Assembly (NCBI GenBank): GCA_002712105.1 | Contig: PASA01000010.1 | Span: 46,160-53,649 of the forward strand | Direction: 5' to 3' | From: Kiritimatiellaceae bacterium | Lineage (GTDB): Bacteria > Verrucomicrobiota > Kiritimatiellia > Kiritimatiellales > Pontiellaceae | Length of the DNA stretch: 7,490 nt | Shown here: positions 1-6,680 of the stretch, piece after piece | Position numbering within the stretch: position 1 is the stretch's first letter | Layout of the letters: each line of letters starts with the position of its first letter | Program-made: the position numbers and the translations under genes | The notes under the pieces: generated by a model | The model's database searches: none | Seen by the model: only the letters and a program-made list of their open reading frames with translations | What the model was told of the DNA's origin: nothing

Positions 1-1124
1 CTGTAATGGGGAAACAATCTCCATTCCCTTTGTTTAATTTGTTCTTGTAAAAGTTCGCAGTCAAATCTTAGCAAGAAATTCCAATCTGACCTACCATAGT
101 GAGCAAGGCCCCACGAAAATCCTAATCCATTTTCAGGGTCATCAAATTTATCTGCTACATATGCTCCTCCTGCTGGAGGTATATCCTCCAAGGAACAAAT
201 AACCTCAAAATTAATACCGTCTTCGGTAAATTGAACTGTATTGCATTCAGGTCCAGCCCAATCTAAAATTGCAGCGATGCCATTCCTCCATGGCCATGTC
301 CAAACTTCGTGGCCGCTATTGGTAATAGGGTTGTATGGTGACTTAACGTAAGGTCCTTCTGGATGATCTGAAACAGCGACTCCCCAGCGCGAATCTGCAT
401 ACAACAAATCATCTATACCATGTCCTTTATAATACAACCAATATTTGCCCCATCTAGGAATGATTTCTGGATCATGGACAGCAGCACTATCCCAAGAGCC
501 TTTCTCAATTACTCTTTTTTTCCACAATTGTTTAGGATCGGGTAAATCAAATTTCCCATCGGGAGATGTTGTTAAAATTGGTTCAGGTAACTTTGTCCAT
601 GGACCATTAGGAGATAGCGACCATGCTAAACCTATCACATTAATTCCACATCCTTTTTTTATAGATGGTTGATGATCTTTTGTTTCTGCCTGGTAAGTTA
701 GATAATATTTATTGTTGGCAACTAAAATATTACATGTAAAAACACTCCAATCATCCCAGTCTCCTGGTCTTCCTCTTTTAACGGCTGGGCCTTGCTCTTT
801 CCACTGCAAACCATCTTTGCTTGTTGCATACCAAATATCGGCATCAAGCCACTTTGATGTTAAGCTTTGATTTCGTGTGTACCAGACGTAATATGTATCT
901 TGCACTTTGATAATGTTACTTGGATCTCTACGATTGACACCTTTTTCATACCCTAATCCTTGAACCGGCTGATAACGAAATCGTGTGTATAGTTCACTTT
1001 CACTGTTTATCTCAGGAGCACGTAACGATGCTGCACTTTGATGAAGCCTATTAACACATCCAGATGTTAACAATATGAAACAAATGGATAAAATAAATGA
1101 GGATATATCAACGAATTGTTTCAT
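1..1124 (-). CDS. Divergent GH117-like glycosidase, probable lipoprotein (C-terminus beyond the left edge)
   Basis: The frame runs without a stop from an ATG at 1124 to the left edge, giving 374 residues; only a short C-terminus should be missing, judging by its two neighbours. AAGGA lies eight bases upstream, and the first 17 bases overlap the previous gene. Residues 10-23 form a hydrophobic stretch ending in L-L-T-S-G-C, so Cys23 is a likely lipidation site, although Thr rather than Leu sits at -3. GH117-type residues are D67 (R-R-D-P), D218 (H-D-P) and H272-E273 (S-G-H-E-V), spaced 151 and 55. The region N-P-I-T-N-S-G-H-E matches N-P-V-I-N-S-G-H-E in the neighbours. It differs by a shortened N-terminus that lacks the helical W-N-P-H-E-D-R-A-N segment, a longer loop at about 185-212, and T-W-P-W after the His-Glu pair instead of M-F-P-W. 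The function is probably an exo-glycosidase on a related terminal sugar; the substrate is unknown. Confidence 0.83.
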   Translation of the reverse strand, partial: MKQFVDISSFILSICFILLTSGCVNRLHQSAASLRAPEINSESELYTRFRYQPVQGLGYEKGVNRRDPSNIIKVQDTYYVWYTRNQSLTSKWLDADIWYATSKDGLQWKEQGPAVKRGRPGDWDDWSVFTCNILVANNKYYLTYQAETKDHQPSIKKGCGINVIGLAWSLSPNGPWTKLPEPILTTSPDGKFDLPDPKQLWKKRVIEKGSWDSAAVHDPEIIPRWGKYWLYYKGHGIDDLLYADSRWGVAVSDHPEGPYVKSPYNPITNSGHEVWTWPWRNGIAAILDWAGPECNTVQFTEDGINFEVICSLEDIPPAGGAYVADKFDDPENGLGFSWGLAHYGRSDWNFLLRFDCELLQEQIKQREWRLFPHY

Positions 1125-2352
1125 TATCAACATCCTTTCGTTCATTCTTAATTCTTGAAACCCACCCTTCAGATAGTCTGACTCCGGATTGCAAGTAAGT
1201 ATTTTTATTAAATCTTAAATTATTTCTCTTAAAAGGCTTATGATCATATTTACTTGAAAGGTCACAATCAAAACGAGCTAAAATACTTTTATTAACTGCG
1301 CCTCCACCATCAGGATTTATATGACATAATCCCCATAGAAATCCTTTTCCATTCTTATTATTTAAAAATGCGTCTTCGCAGTAAGGACCTGGAGCAACAG
1401 GTGGCACCTGTATATTTGATACAATCTTAAATCTCTCTCCGTCAGACGCATATTGAATAGTATTCTTCTCTGGACCATCCAAGGCAACTAAAGCGGCAAC
1501 ACCACTTTTCCAAGGAAACATGCACGTTTCATGTCCTGAATTTATAACTGGATTTATATCCGACTCATAAAACGGACCAAAAGGATTAGAAGCCATAGAG
1601 ACACCTTGCATTCGTATAATGTATTCATTGCCTCGTTCGATAGGAGCGCCCTTATAATAAATATAAATTTTATTATTGTATACTAAAGGACATGGATCAT
1701 TGATCTTAATGTTGTTCCATGAGCCTTCTGGACCGGGTAAGATAACAGGTTCGGGATAATGAACCCATGGACCAAATGGGGAATCGGCGGATGCCACTCT
1801 AACAGGACAATAAACCGTTCCGCCCACCATTGGTGCATATGCCTGAAAATACAGATAAAATTTATTTTTCCAGATCAATATTCCGGGCGTACATATGGAA
1901 CGAGACCCAAACTCTGGTTTTGGAGGTCTGCTGACAGCAGGGAGTTTATCCTCAATCCAATCTACTCCATTTGAACTCACTGCATGCCATATATCTGCTA
2001 AATCCCAATCTGTAGCCGGCTTATTTTCTGTTGCGAGTTTTAATCCCACAGGATCACACGTGGTTGATCTTCTCGTATACCATACATGAAAAAGACCATC
2101 GTGTTTGATTACCTTTGTTGGATCTCTTCTAGAAGTGAAGGGAATATCATCAAACCCTTTTAATGGTGAATATTTGAAATTTGAATACAATTCATTCGCT
2201 CTATCCTCATGGGGATTCCATTCATCATATAATCTTTCCATAGCTATACTCATAGGAAAATCTGGTTTTTCAGAAGGAATAACAGCAGGAAAAACTGCAA
2301 AAACGGGCAAATGTATGCTAACCACTAAAATTACTAAGAAAAAGATTTTCAC
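1108..2352 (-). CDS. GH117-like five-bladed beta-propeller glycosidase, copy 2 (exported)
   Basis: This 414-residue paralogue of the gene just upstream aligns with it along its whole length, including the N-terminal helical segment (W-N-P-H-E-D-R-A-N-E-L-Y-S) and the C-terminal K-R-N-N-L-R-F-N-K. A signal peptide ends at V-F-A (17-19), a good cleavage site. The GH117 candidate catalytic residues are kept: D77 (S-R-R-D-P), D219 (N-D-P) and H274-E275 (S-G-H-E-T). Two positions next to conserved ones differ from copy 1. The His before the second Asp is Asn (N218), and Asp in T-P-D-I-L-I-W is Gly (G157). The start is GTG at 2352, giving a 4-base GTGA overlap with the upstream stop. A near-perfect GGAGGAG eight bases before it fixes this start. 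The stop overlaps the next gene by 17 bases. It probably acts on a related but not identical linkage; reduced activity is possible. Confidence 0.86.
   Translation of the reverse strand: MKIFFLVILVVSIHLPVFAVFPAVIPSEKPDFPMSIAMERLYDEWNPHEDRANELYSNFKYSPLKGFDDIPFTSRRDPTKVIKHDGLFHVWYTRRSTTCDPVGLKLATENKPATDWDLADIWHAVSSNGVDWIEDKLPAVSRPPKPEFGSRSICTPGILIWKNKFYLYFQAYAPMVGGTVYCPVRVASADSPFGPWVHYPEPVILPGPEGSWNNIKINDPCPLVYNNKIYIYYKGAPIERGNEYIIRMQGVSMASNPFGPFYESDINPVINSGHETCMFPWKSGVAALVALDGPEKNTIQYASDGERFKIVSNIQVPPVAPGPYCEDAFLNNKNGKGFLWGLCHINPDGGGAVNKSILARFDCDLSSKYDHKPFKRNNLRFNKNTYLQSGVRLSEGWVSRIKNERKDVDNETIR
1133..1137 (-). promoter_or_regulatory. Ribosome binding site for the lipoprotein-like GH117 gene
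   Basis: On the minus strand this reads AAGGA, eight bases before the ATG at 1124 and within the last codons of the preceding gene. It supports a start that gives the hydrophobic signal and the Cys23 lipobox-like motif. Confidence 0.7.
1503..1556 (-). repeat. Near-identical 54-base block shared by the two close GH117 genes (copy in gene 2)
   Basis: This block matches 2711-2764 with four mismatches in 54 bases and no gaps by direct reading. It encodes the stretch around the His-Glu active-site pair (I-N-S-G-H-E-T-C-M-F-P-W-K-S). It is a remnant of the tandem duplication, kept by selection on the active site or by gene conversion, and is not a mobile repeat. Confidence 0.8.
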
Positions 2353-3572
2353 CTATATCTCTCCTCCGTTTTTAAATACCGAGGCATCAACATTGTTTTC
2401 TGAAAATATGTTTCTTTATTAAAACGTAAATTATTTCTTTTGAAAATAGGACGATCAACATCCAAAGATAAATCACAATCAAATCTAATAAGCTCGCTAT
2501 TATTAGCCCCACTTTCTTTATCCATTACATGTGCTAATCCCCATGTTATACCTCTTCCATTTCCATTATCTGAAAAAGCATCGGCAACAAAAGGACCAGG
2601 AGCTACTGGCGGAATTTGAATTATCGATTTAACAGAAAAATTTATTCCATCTGGAGCATACTGAATAGTATTTTTTTCAGCTCCATCTAGACTAACAATT
2701 GCCGCAATTCCGCTTTTCCATGGAAACATGCAGGTTTCATGTCCTGAATTTATTACTGGATTTAATGATGACTTAACAAATGGACCATAAGGATCATCTG
2801 CAATAGCTACCCCTTGTGCACGAATGATAGTTCCATCAGCCCCACCTTTTTGAGGAGAGCCTTTATAATATAGGTAAATCTTATTTTTATACACAATTGG
2901 ATTAGGGTCATGTATAGCATTTGAGTCCCAATCCACCGATTTACCAAAATTTATGATCATCTTACCGCTTGGTTTCCATGGGCCATAAGGAGAATCCGAT
3001 TCTGCAACCGTTATTGCTGCTCGGTCAGCTACATTTTTACCGGGAATTTCATTAAATGCTTGATAATACAAGTAATACTTCTTATTCCAGATTAAAATAT
3101 CAGGAGTTGATATTGACCTCCATCCATTTTGAGGTTTTGGCAATCTTTCTACAGCAGGAACTTTATCTTCAACCCATTTCCATCCATCCCTACTTGTAGC
3201 GTGCCATATGTCACATAAATCCCAATCAAATGATGGGGTGACATCATCCGCTAATTTTCCGCCAACTGGGACAGAATCTCCTTTTCGACATGTATACCAG
3301 ACATGATACACACCATCTATTAACAATACTTTAGTTGGATCTCTTCTAGAAATATTTGGTTTGCATTCAAGTCCTTTAATCGCGGAATATTTGAAGTTTG
3401 AATACAACTCATTTGCTCTGTCTTCATGAGGATTCCACTCATTATACAATCGCTCGATAGCTGGACTTATTTCATCATTAGGTTTAACCGACGGAATAAG
3501 AGCTGGAAATGAATAAGCACTTAAATCAATCGATAAAACTAATAACATTAATATCTTATAATGAATCGTCAT
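2349..3572 (-). CDS. GH117-like five-bladed beta-propeller glycosidase, copy 1 (exported)
   Basis: This 407-residue exported protein appears to belong to GH117, whose studied members release 3,6-anhydro-L-galactose from the non-reducing end of agar-type oligosaccharides. An N-terminal hydrophobic stretch (6-19) is a signal peptide with a weak cleavage site. Residues 37-62 form the helical N-terminal segment that in GH117 takes part in dimer swapping. Candidate catalytic residues are D78 (S-R-R-D-P), D222 (H-D-P-N-P) and H278-E279 (S-G-H-E-T). Their spacing, 144 and 57 residues, is close to that of the catalytic Asp, Asp and Glu in characterised GH117 enzymes, and the adjacent His-Glu pair is a family hallmark. 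Propeller-blade repeats end in Y-Y-L-Y-Y-Q and I-Y-L-Y-Y-K. The start at 3572 has no good Shine-Dalgarno but overlaps the upstream stop by 17 bases, so it probably depends on coupling. GH43-like activity on another sugar is the main alternative. The family call is firmer than the substrate. Confidence 0.86.
   Translation of the reverse strand: MTIHYKILMLLVLSIDLSAYSFPALIPSVKPNDEISPAIERLYNEWNPHEDRANELYSNFKYSAIKGLECKPNISRRDPTKVLLIDGVYHVWYTCRKGDSVPVGGKLADDVTPSFDWDLCDIWHATSRDGWKWVEDKVPAVERLPKPQNGWRSISTPDILIWNKKYYLYYQAFNEIPGKNVADRAAITVAESDSPYGPWKPSGKMIINFGKSVDWDSNAIHDPNPIVYKNKIYLYYKGSPQKGGADGTIIRAQGVAIADDPYGPFVKSSLNPVINSGHETCMFPWKSGIAAIVSLDGAEKNTIQYAPDGINFSVKSIIQIPPVAPGPFVADAFSDNGNGRGITWGLAHVMDKESGANNSELIRFDCDLSLDVDRPIFKRNNLRFNKETYFQKTMLMPRYLKTEERYR
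2361..2367 (-). promoter_or_regulatory. Strong ribosome binding site that fixes a GTG start (GH117 copy 2)
   Basis: On the minus strand this reads GGAGGAG, a near-perfect Shine-Dalgarno, eight bases before the GTG at 2350-2352. It lies inside the end of the upstream paralogue. It decides the start, because the next in-frame ATG is internal and would remove the signal peptide. Confidence 0.85.
2711..2764 (-). repeat. Near-identical 54-base block shared by the two close GH117 genes (copy in gene 1)
   Basis: This is the partner of the block at 1503-1556, offset by 1208 bases, in the equivalent codons of the upstream paralogue. Less strict nucleotide similarity continues elsewhere in both genes, for example around the N-terminal helical segment (about 2190-2235 and 3411-3464). 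Confidence 0.8.
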
Positions 3573-5124
3573 AGAAAGAGTAATTCTTTGGTAGCTGTAA
3601 GGTTAACCTTTTTCTTCTATCGTTATTAAAATGATCTTTTCCTTTTTGCATCTCTTCTCGACTCCAAATTGGATCATCAAAAGTTAATGGAAGGGTACTA
3701 GGAAATTTTGCTAACAATTCCGAAAAGTACTCTCTCATAGGAATAGCATCTTTAATATGTGTTACATTTTTATATCCACGTCCATCAAATGAACCATTAG
3801 TTTCGTAAAATTTCCCTTGCGGTTGGTTATATAAAGGACTAAGTGCTTCTAGCAGATGTGTCTTTGTTCTTACTAATCGAACAGGTCCAGGAAATGAGTA
3901 AATAACATCTTTAGTAGTATCTACTTTTCCAGCTAAGAAAGAAGCTAGACTTTTACCATCTAAAGATTTATCAGATACATCAGCTCCAGCCCATTCAGCT
4001 ATCGTGGGTAAAATATCCGTAAAATCCATTAGCTCATTTGTGGATATTCTTTTTTTAACATTAGGACCTGAAACAATAAATGGAACATGAACACCATACT
4101 CAACTCCTTTTCCTTTTGCTGAGGAGGTTGTCCCGTTATCTGACGTATAAATAATAATAGTATCCTTATCTAATCCTTGCTTATGAACAGTATCTATAAT
4201 CTTACCAACTAATTGATCCATGTACTTTACTTGACTATTAAAAATTGCTGTTCCCTCCGACGTTCCTTTTCTTATATGTTTATTACTTGGTTTCTCTCCT
4301 GCAGCTACTTCAAGTGGGGTTATACAATGAGCGCTATGAGCTAAATTCATTGCATACATTGCGAAGAATGGAGCCGAATTAGGCTTATAATTTTTTACAA
4401 TGTCGCATATAAAATCTGTAAAAATATCAGGACCATAATCATTCATCGTAGTATCAAGAACTTTTCCATTTTTAATTAATCCCGGCTTCCAATATCTTGA
4501 AATTATTGGCCCCCCACTAATAGCAGCAAACTCCCATGTATCATCAGGAATTAATTTTTTATTAAGAATTTTTTCATACGGTGATGGATTACTTGTCCAC
4601 TCAATGTAGGTATCTATTCCTAATCGTTCCGCTTGCTGATGAACAAAGCCGCCGGTAATCGTTGAATGATGCCATTTACCCGCCCATGCAACATCATAAC
4701 CGGCATCTTTAACTACTCTTGTTAATAACGGTAATTGATCATAGATTTCTTGTCGCTGGTTTCTTCGCTGATTAATTTTTTCAGCAGTGGTACTTAAATA
4801 AGTTAATTTATTATCAAATTGACCATTATGAGTAGCATAGTTTCCGGTGTAAAGCATCGCTCTTGACGGACCGCAAATTGCTTGTGCATAGCAAATATTA
4901 AATCGAACTCCATTATCTGCTAATTGGTCAATATTAGGAGTTTTTGATGGATTATTTAAAACTCCATAACACCCTATTTCTTCGAATCCAACATCATCAG
5001 ATAAAATTAAAATAATATTTGGCTTGTTATCAATTTTTGTAGGTCTTCCGCTCGAACCGTCGCTTAGATGAAGTACTAGCGTACTTAATAAAATAATGTT
5101 AACGAAATTAATTTTAATTAACAT
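3556..5124 (-). CDS. Secreted S1-family sulfatase, complete (arylsulfatase A-like)
   Basis: This is a complete 522-residue sulfatase for sulfate ester hydrolysis. Residues 1 to about 25 look like a signal peptide. The core carries the expected residues: D43-D44 (metal ligands) in L-S-D-D-V-G-F, and C84-G-P-S-R88, the C-x-P-S-R signature whose Cys is converted to formylglycine. It also has K150/H152 in G-K-W-H-H, a His at 263 or 266, D329-N330 in T-S-D-N-G and K339 in K-G-K-G. The enzyme therefore looks active, provided a maturase (FGE or anSME) is encoded elsewhere. The C-terminal third contains L-V-R-T-K-T-H-L-L-E (417-426) and ends in a basic stretch, then D-D-S-L. The ATG at 5124 lies inside the end of the fucosidase gene, with AGAGGT six bases upstream. 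The last 17 bases overlap the next gene, so translation is probably coupled. Its motifs differ from the first sulfatase, so the two probably act on different sulfate positions. The exact substrate is unknown. Confidence 0.96.
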   Translation of the reverse strand: MLIKINFVNIILLSTLVLHLSDGSSGRPTKIDNKPNIILILSDDVGFEEIGCYGVLNNPSKTPNIDQLADNGVRFNICYAQAICGPSRAMLYTGNYATHNGQFDNKLTYLSTTAEKINQRRNQRQEIYDQLPLLTRVVKDAGYDVAWAGKWHHSTITGGFVHQQAERLGIDTYIEWTSNPSPYEKILNKKLIPDDTWEFAAISGGPIISRYWKPGLIKNGKVLDTTMNDYGPDIFTDFICDIVKNYKPNSAPFFAMYAMNLAHSAHCITPLEVAAGEKPSNKHIRKGTSEGTAIFNSQVKYMDQLVGKIIDTVHKQGLDKDTIIIYTSDNGTTSSAKGKGVEYGVHVPFIVSGPNVKKRISTNELMDFTDILPTIAEWAGADVSDKSLDGKSLASFLAGKVDTTKDVIYSFPGPVRLVRTKTHLLEALSPLYNQPQGKFYETNGSFDGRGYKNVTHIKDAIPMREYFSELLAKFPSTLPLTFDDPIWSREEMQKGKDHFNNDRRKRLTLQLPKNYSFYDDSL

Positions 5125-6664
5125 TACTGACCTCTAATACATACACATGCTTGCATGGAAGCTTGCTTGGATTGAGGTGGGGCAGAATAACCTCAACATT
5201 TTTTTTATTATTTTTAAATTCAAGCTTACCCTCAACACCCAACATACGGATTTCTGAGGATGAATCTAATTGAAGATCTTTTATAACAAATGTTCCACAG
5301 TCTGGAAGCATAGTCATAAGAACATATAATTTATCATCTTTTGCGGTAAAATAACATTCCTTACGAGCCTGATTTTTTTTAGGAGTTTTAGCCATCTCTA
5401 GGATAGGATCTGGAATACCATGATGAAACTCCTGCTTGGTATAAGCATAGATATCTCCCTCACTCCACTGACAATCTCTAATCCATCGTCTCGAGTTAAA
5501 TATTGCCTCTCCATTAATATCTAACCACTCACCTAGCTGAATTAAGCGTTCCTCCATAATTACCGGAATTCGCCCATCTGCTGTGGGACCAATATCTAAT
5601 AAAAAATTTCCTCCTCTGGAAACAATGTCACAAAGCATGTAAATCAGTAGTTCTTCACTATTATAATCATCATAGGTTTCTTGTCTGTTATATCCAAACG
5701 ATTTTCCAATCCCTCGATTTTCTTCCCAAATAATAGAGGGGTCCTCAAATCCTGAGCCGTATTCAGTGGTAAAATAACCTCCATGTTTTTTTCTTACTTT
5801 ACCCCAACGATCATTTATTACCACTTCTTCCTTATTCGGCGCTTCATTAAAAAGCCATGCAAGAAGAGGTTTTGTTTCCCATTTTTCATCATCCATCCAC
5901 CAATCTCCATCAGAAAAAATAACTGAGGGAGCGTATCGATTTACAATATCTTTAAATTGAGGAACCATCACTTCATTTATATATTTCTGTCTAGTGATAT
6001 CATTTCCTTTTTTCTTTCTGTTAGTAGGCTGATCTTCTTCAGGCCATAATGGATTAAACCAATCCCATATTGAATAATACAAACCCATTTTAATATCGCC
6101 CTCATCTCTTACAGCATCTGTTAACTCTCCTACTAAATCACGACGAGGACCAGAATCCACTGAGTTCCAAGGCATTCCATAACTTATAGAAGCTTCTTTA
6201 CTAGGCCATAGACAATATCCATCGTGATGCTTTGATGTTAATACAACATATTTTGCGCCACTTCTCTTAAATAGAGTTGCCCACTCTTTCGGCTCAAACA
6301 TGTCACATGTAAAGTCTTCTCGAAAATCTTTATATTCAAAATCTGCGCCATATACTTTGTTGTGAAAATCATTAATTGCATTTGCACGTCCGACTGCTGC
6401 TTGGTGCTTTCCTGTCTGATCTCCATCTTTAGCATGCCAGTACCACTCTGCATAAGTACCTCGAGGGGCATATGAGGGAACAGAATATAATCCCCAATGA
6501 ATAAATATTCCAAATTTTGCATCATGAAACCATTGTGGGTTTTCGCGACTATCTAATGAACTCCAAGTGGGTTCATATTGCTTTTCATCAGCAAAACCTA
6601 TCACCGGCATCATTAATGCAACTGCCAATATTAGAACATTAACTATTAATTTTTTAAAAATCAT
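5114..6664 (-). CDS. Secreted alpha-L-fucosidase-type glycoside hydrolase, family GH29
   Basis: This 516-residue exo-glycosidase has the full GH29 layout: signal peptide, (beta/alpha)8 catalytic domain and C-terminal beta-sandwich. Residues 1-25 form a signal peptide, likely cut after G-F-A. Family motifs are H-D-A-K-F-G-I-F-I-H-W-G (47-58), S-K-H-H-D-G-Y (144-150) and S-D-G-D-W (251-255), where D252 matches the catalytic nucleophile in the human FUCA1 S-D-G-E-W motif. N-D-R-W-G (284-288) and H-G-G-Y (294-297) follow, and then W-E-E (313-315), where E314 is the best candidate acid/base. G-G-N-F-L-L-D-I-G-P (351-360) is also conserved. The likeness to FUCA1 suggests the broad-specificity GH29-A type. 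GH29 enzymes retain configuration and release terminal alpha-L-fucose, and some act on alpha-L-galactose, which differs only at C6. Flanking sulfatases suggest a sulfated substrate that must be unmasked first. The ATG at 6664 has GGAGAA six bases upstream. The stop overlaps the next start by 11 bases. Confidence 0.96.
   Translation of the reverse strand: MIFKKLIVNVLILAVALMMPVIGFADEKQYEPTWSSLDSRENPQWFHDAKFGIFIHWGLYSVPSYAPRGTYAEWYWHAKDGDQTGKHQAAVGRANAINDFHNKVYGADFEYKDFREDFTCDMFEPKEWATLFKRSGAKYVVLTSKHHDGYCLWPSKEASISYGMPWNSVDSGPRRDLVGELTDAVRDEGDIKMGLYYSIWDWFNPLWPEEDQPTNRKKKGNDITRQKYINEVMVPQFKDIVNRYAPSVIFSDGDWWMDDEKWETKPLLAWLFNEAPNKEEVVINDRWGKVRKKHGGYFTTEYGSGFEDPSIIWEENRGIGKSFGYNRQETYDDYNSEELLIYMLCDIVSRGGNFLLDIGPTADGRIPVIMEERLIQLGEWLDINGEAIFNSRRWIRDCQWSEGDIYAYTKQEFHHGIPDPILEMAKTPKKNQARKECYFTAKDDKLYVLMTMLPDCGTFVIKDLQLDSSSEIRMLGVEGKLEFKNNKKNVEVILPHLNPSKLPCKHVYVLEVSNVN
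5130..5135 (-). promoter_or_regulatory. Ribosome binding site for the complete sulfatase gene
   Basis: On the minus strand this reads AGAGGT, ending five bases before the ATG at 5124. It lies inside the last codons of the GH29 gene and supports the start that gives an intact signal peptide. Confidence 0.7.
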
Positions 6665-6668
6665 TATC

Positions 6669-6674
6669 TTCTCC
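6669..6674 (-). promoter_or_regulatory. Ribosome binding site for the GH29 gene
   Basis: On the minus strand this reads GGAGAA, with GGAG six bases before the ATG at 6664. It sits in the only non-coding gap of the window (6665-6680), between the first sulfatase stop and the GH29 start, and supports that start. Confidence 0.8.
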
Positions 6675-6680
6675 GCTTAT

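Noticed and set aside
445..672. Plus-strand open frame of 75 codons.
   Set aside because: It lies wholly opposite the lipoprotein-like GH117 gene, which has clear family motifs. It has no recognisable domain or ribosome binding site of its own.
1759..2089. Two overlapping plus-strand open frames of 71 and 64 codons.
   Set aside because: They are antisense to GH117 copy 2 with low-complexity, unfamiliar translations, as expected of chance open frames.
2105..2422. Plus-strand open frame of 105 codons spanning the junction of the two close GH117 genes.
   Set aside because: It is antisense to both genes' conserved ends. Its apparent content mirrors the N-terminal region of copy 2, and no family is recognisable.
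5141..5172. Repeated GCTTGC-like pattern near the end of the GH29 gene, considered as a hairpin or terminator.
   Set aside because: It lies within conserved C-terminal GH29 codons, has no T-tract or stable symmetrical stem, and the next gene begins just downstream in the same operon.
6238..6525. Minus-strand open frame of 95 codons inside the GH29 gene.
   Set aside because: It is out of frame within the conserved GH29 catalytic domain (F-I-H-W-G to S-K-H-H-D-G), so it is a shadow.
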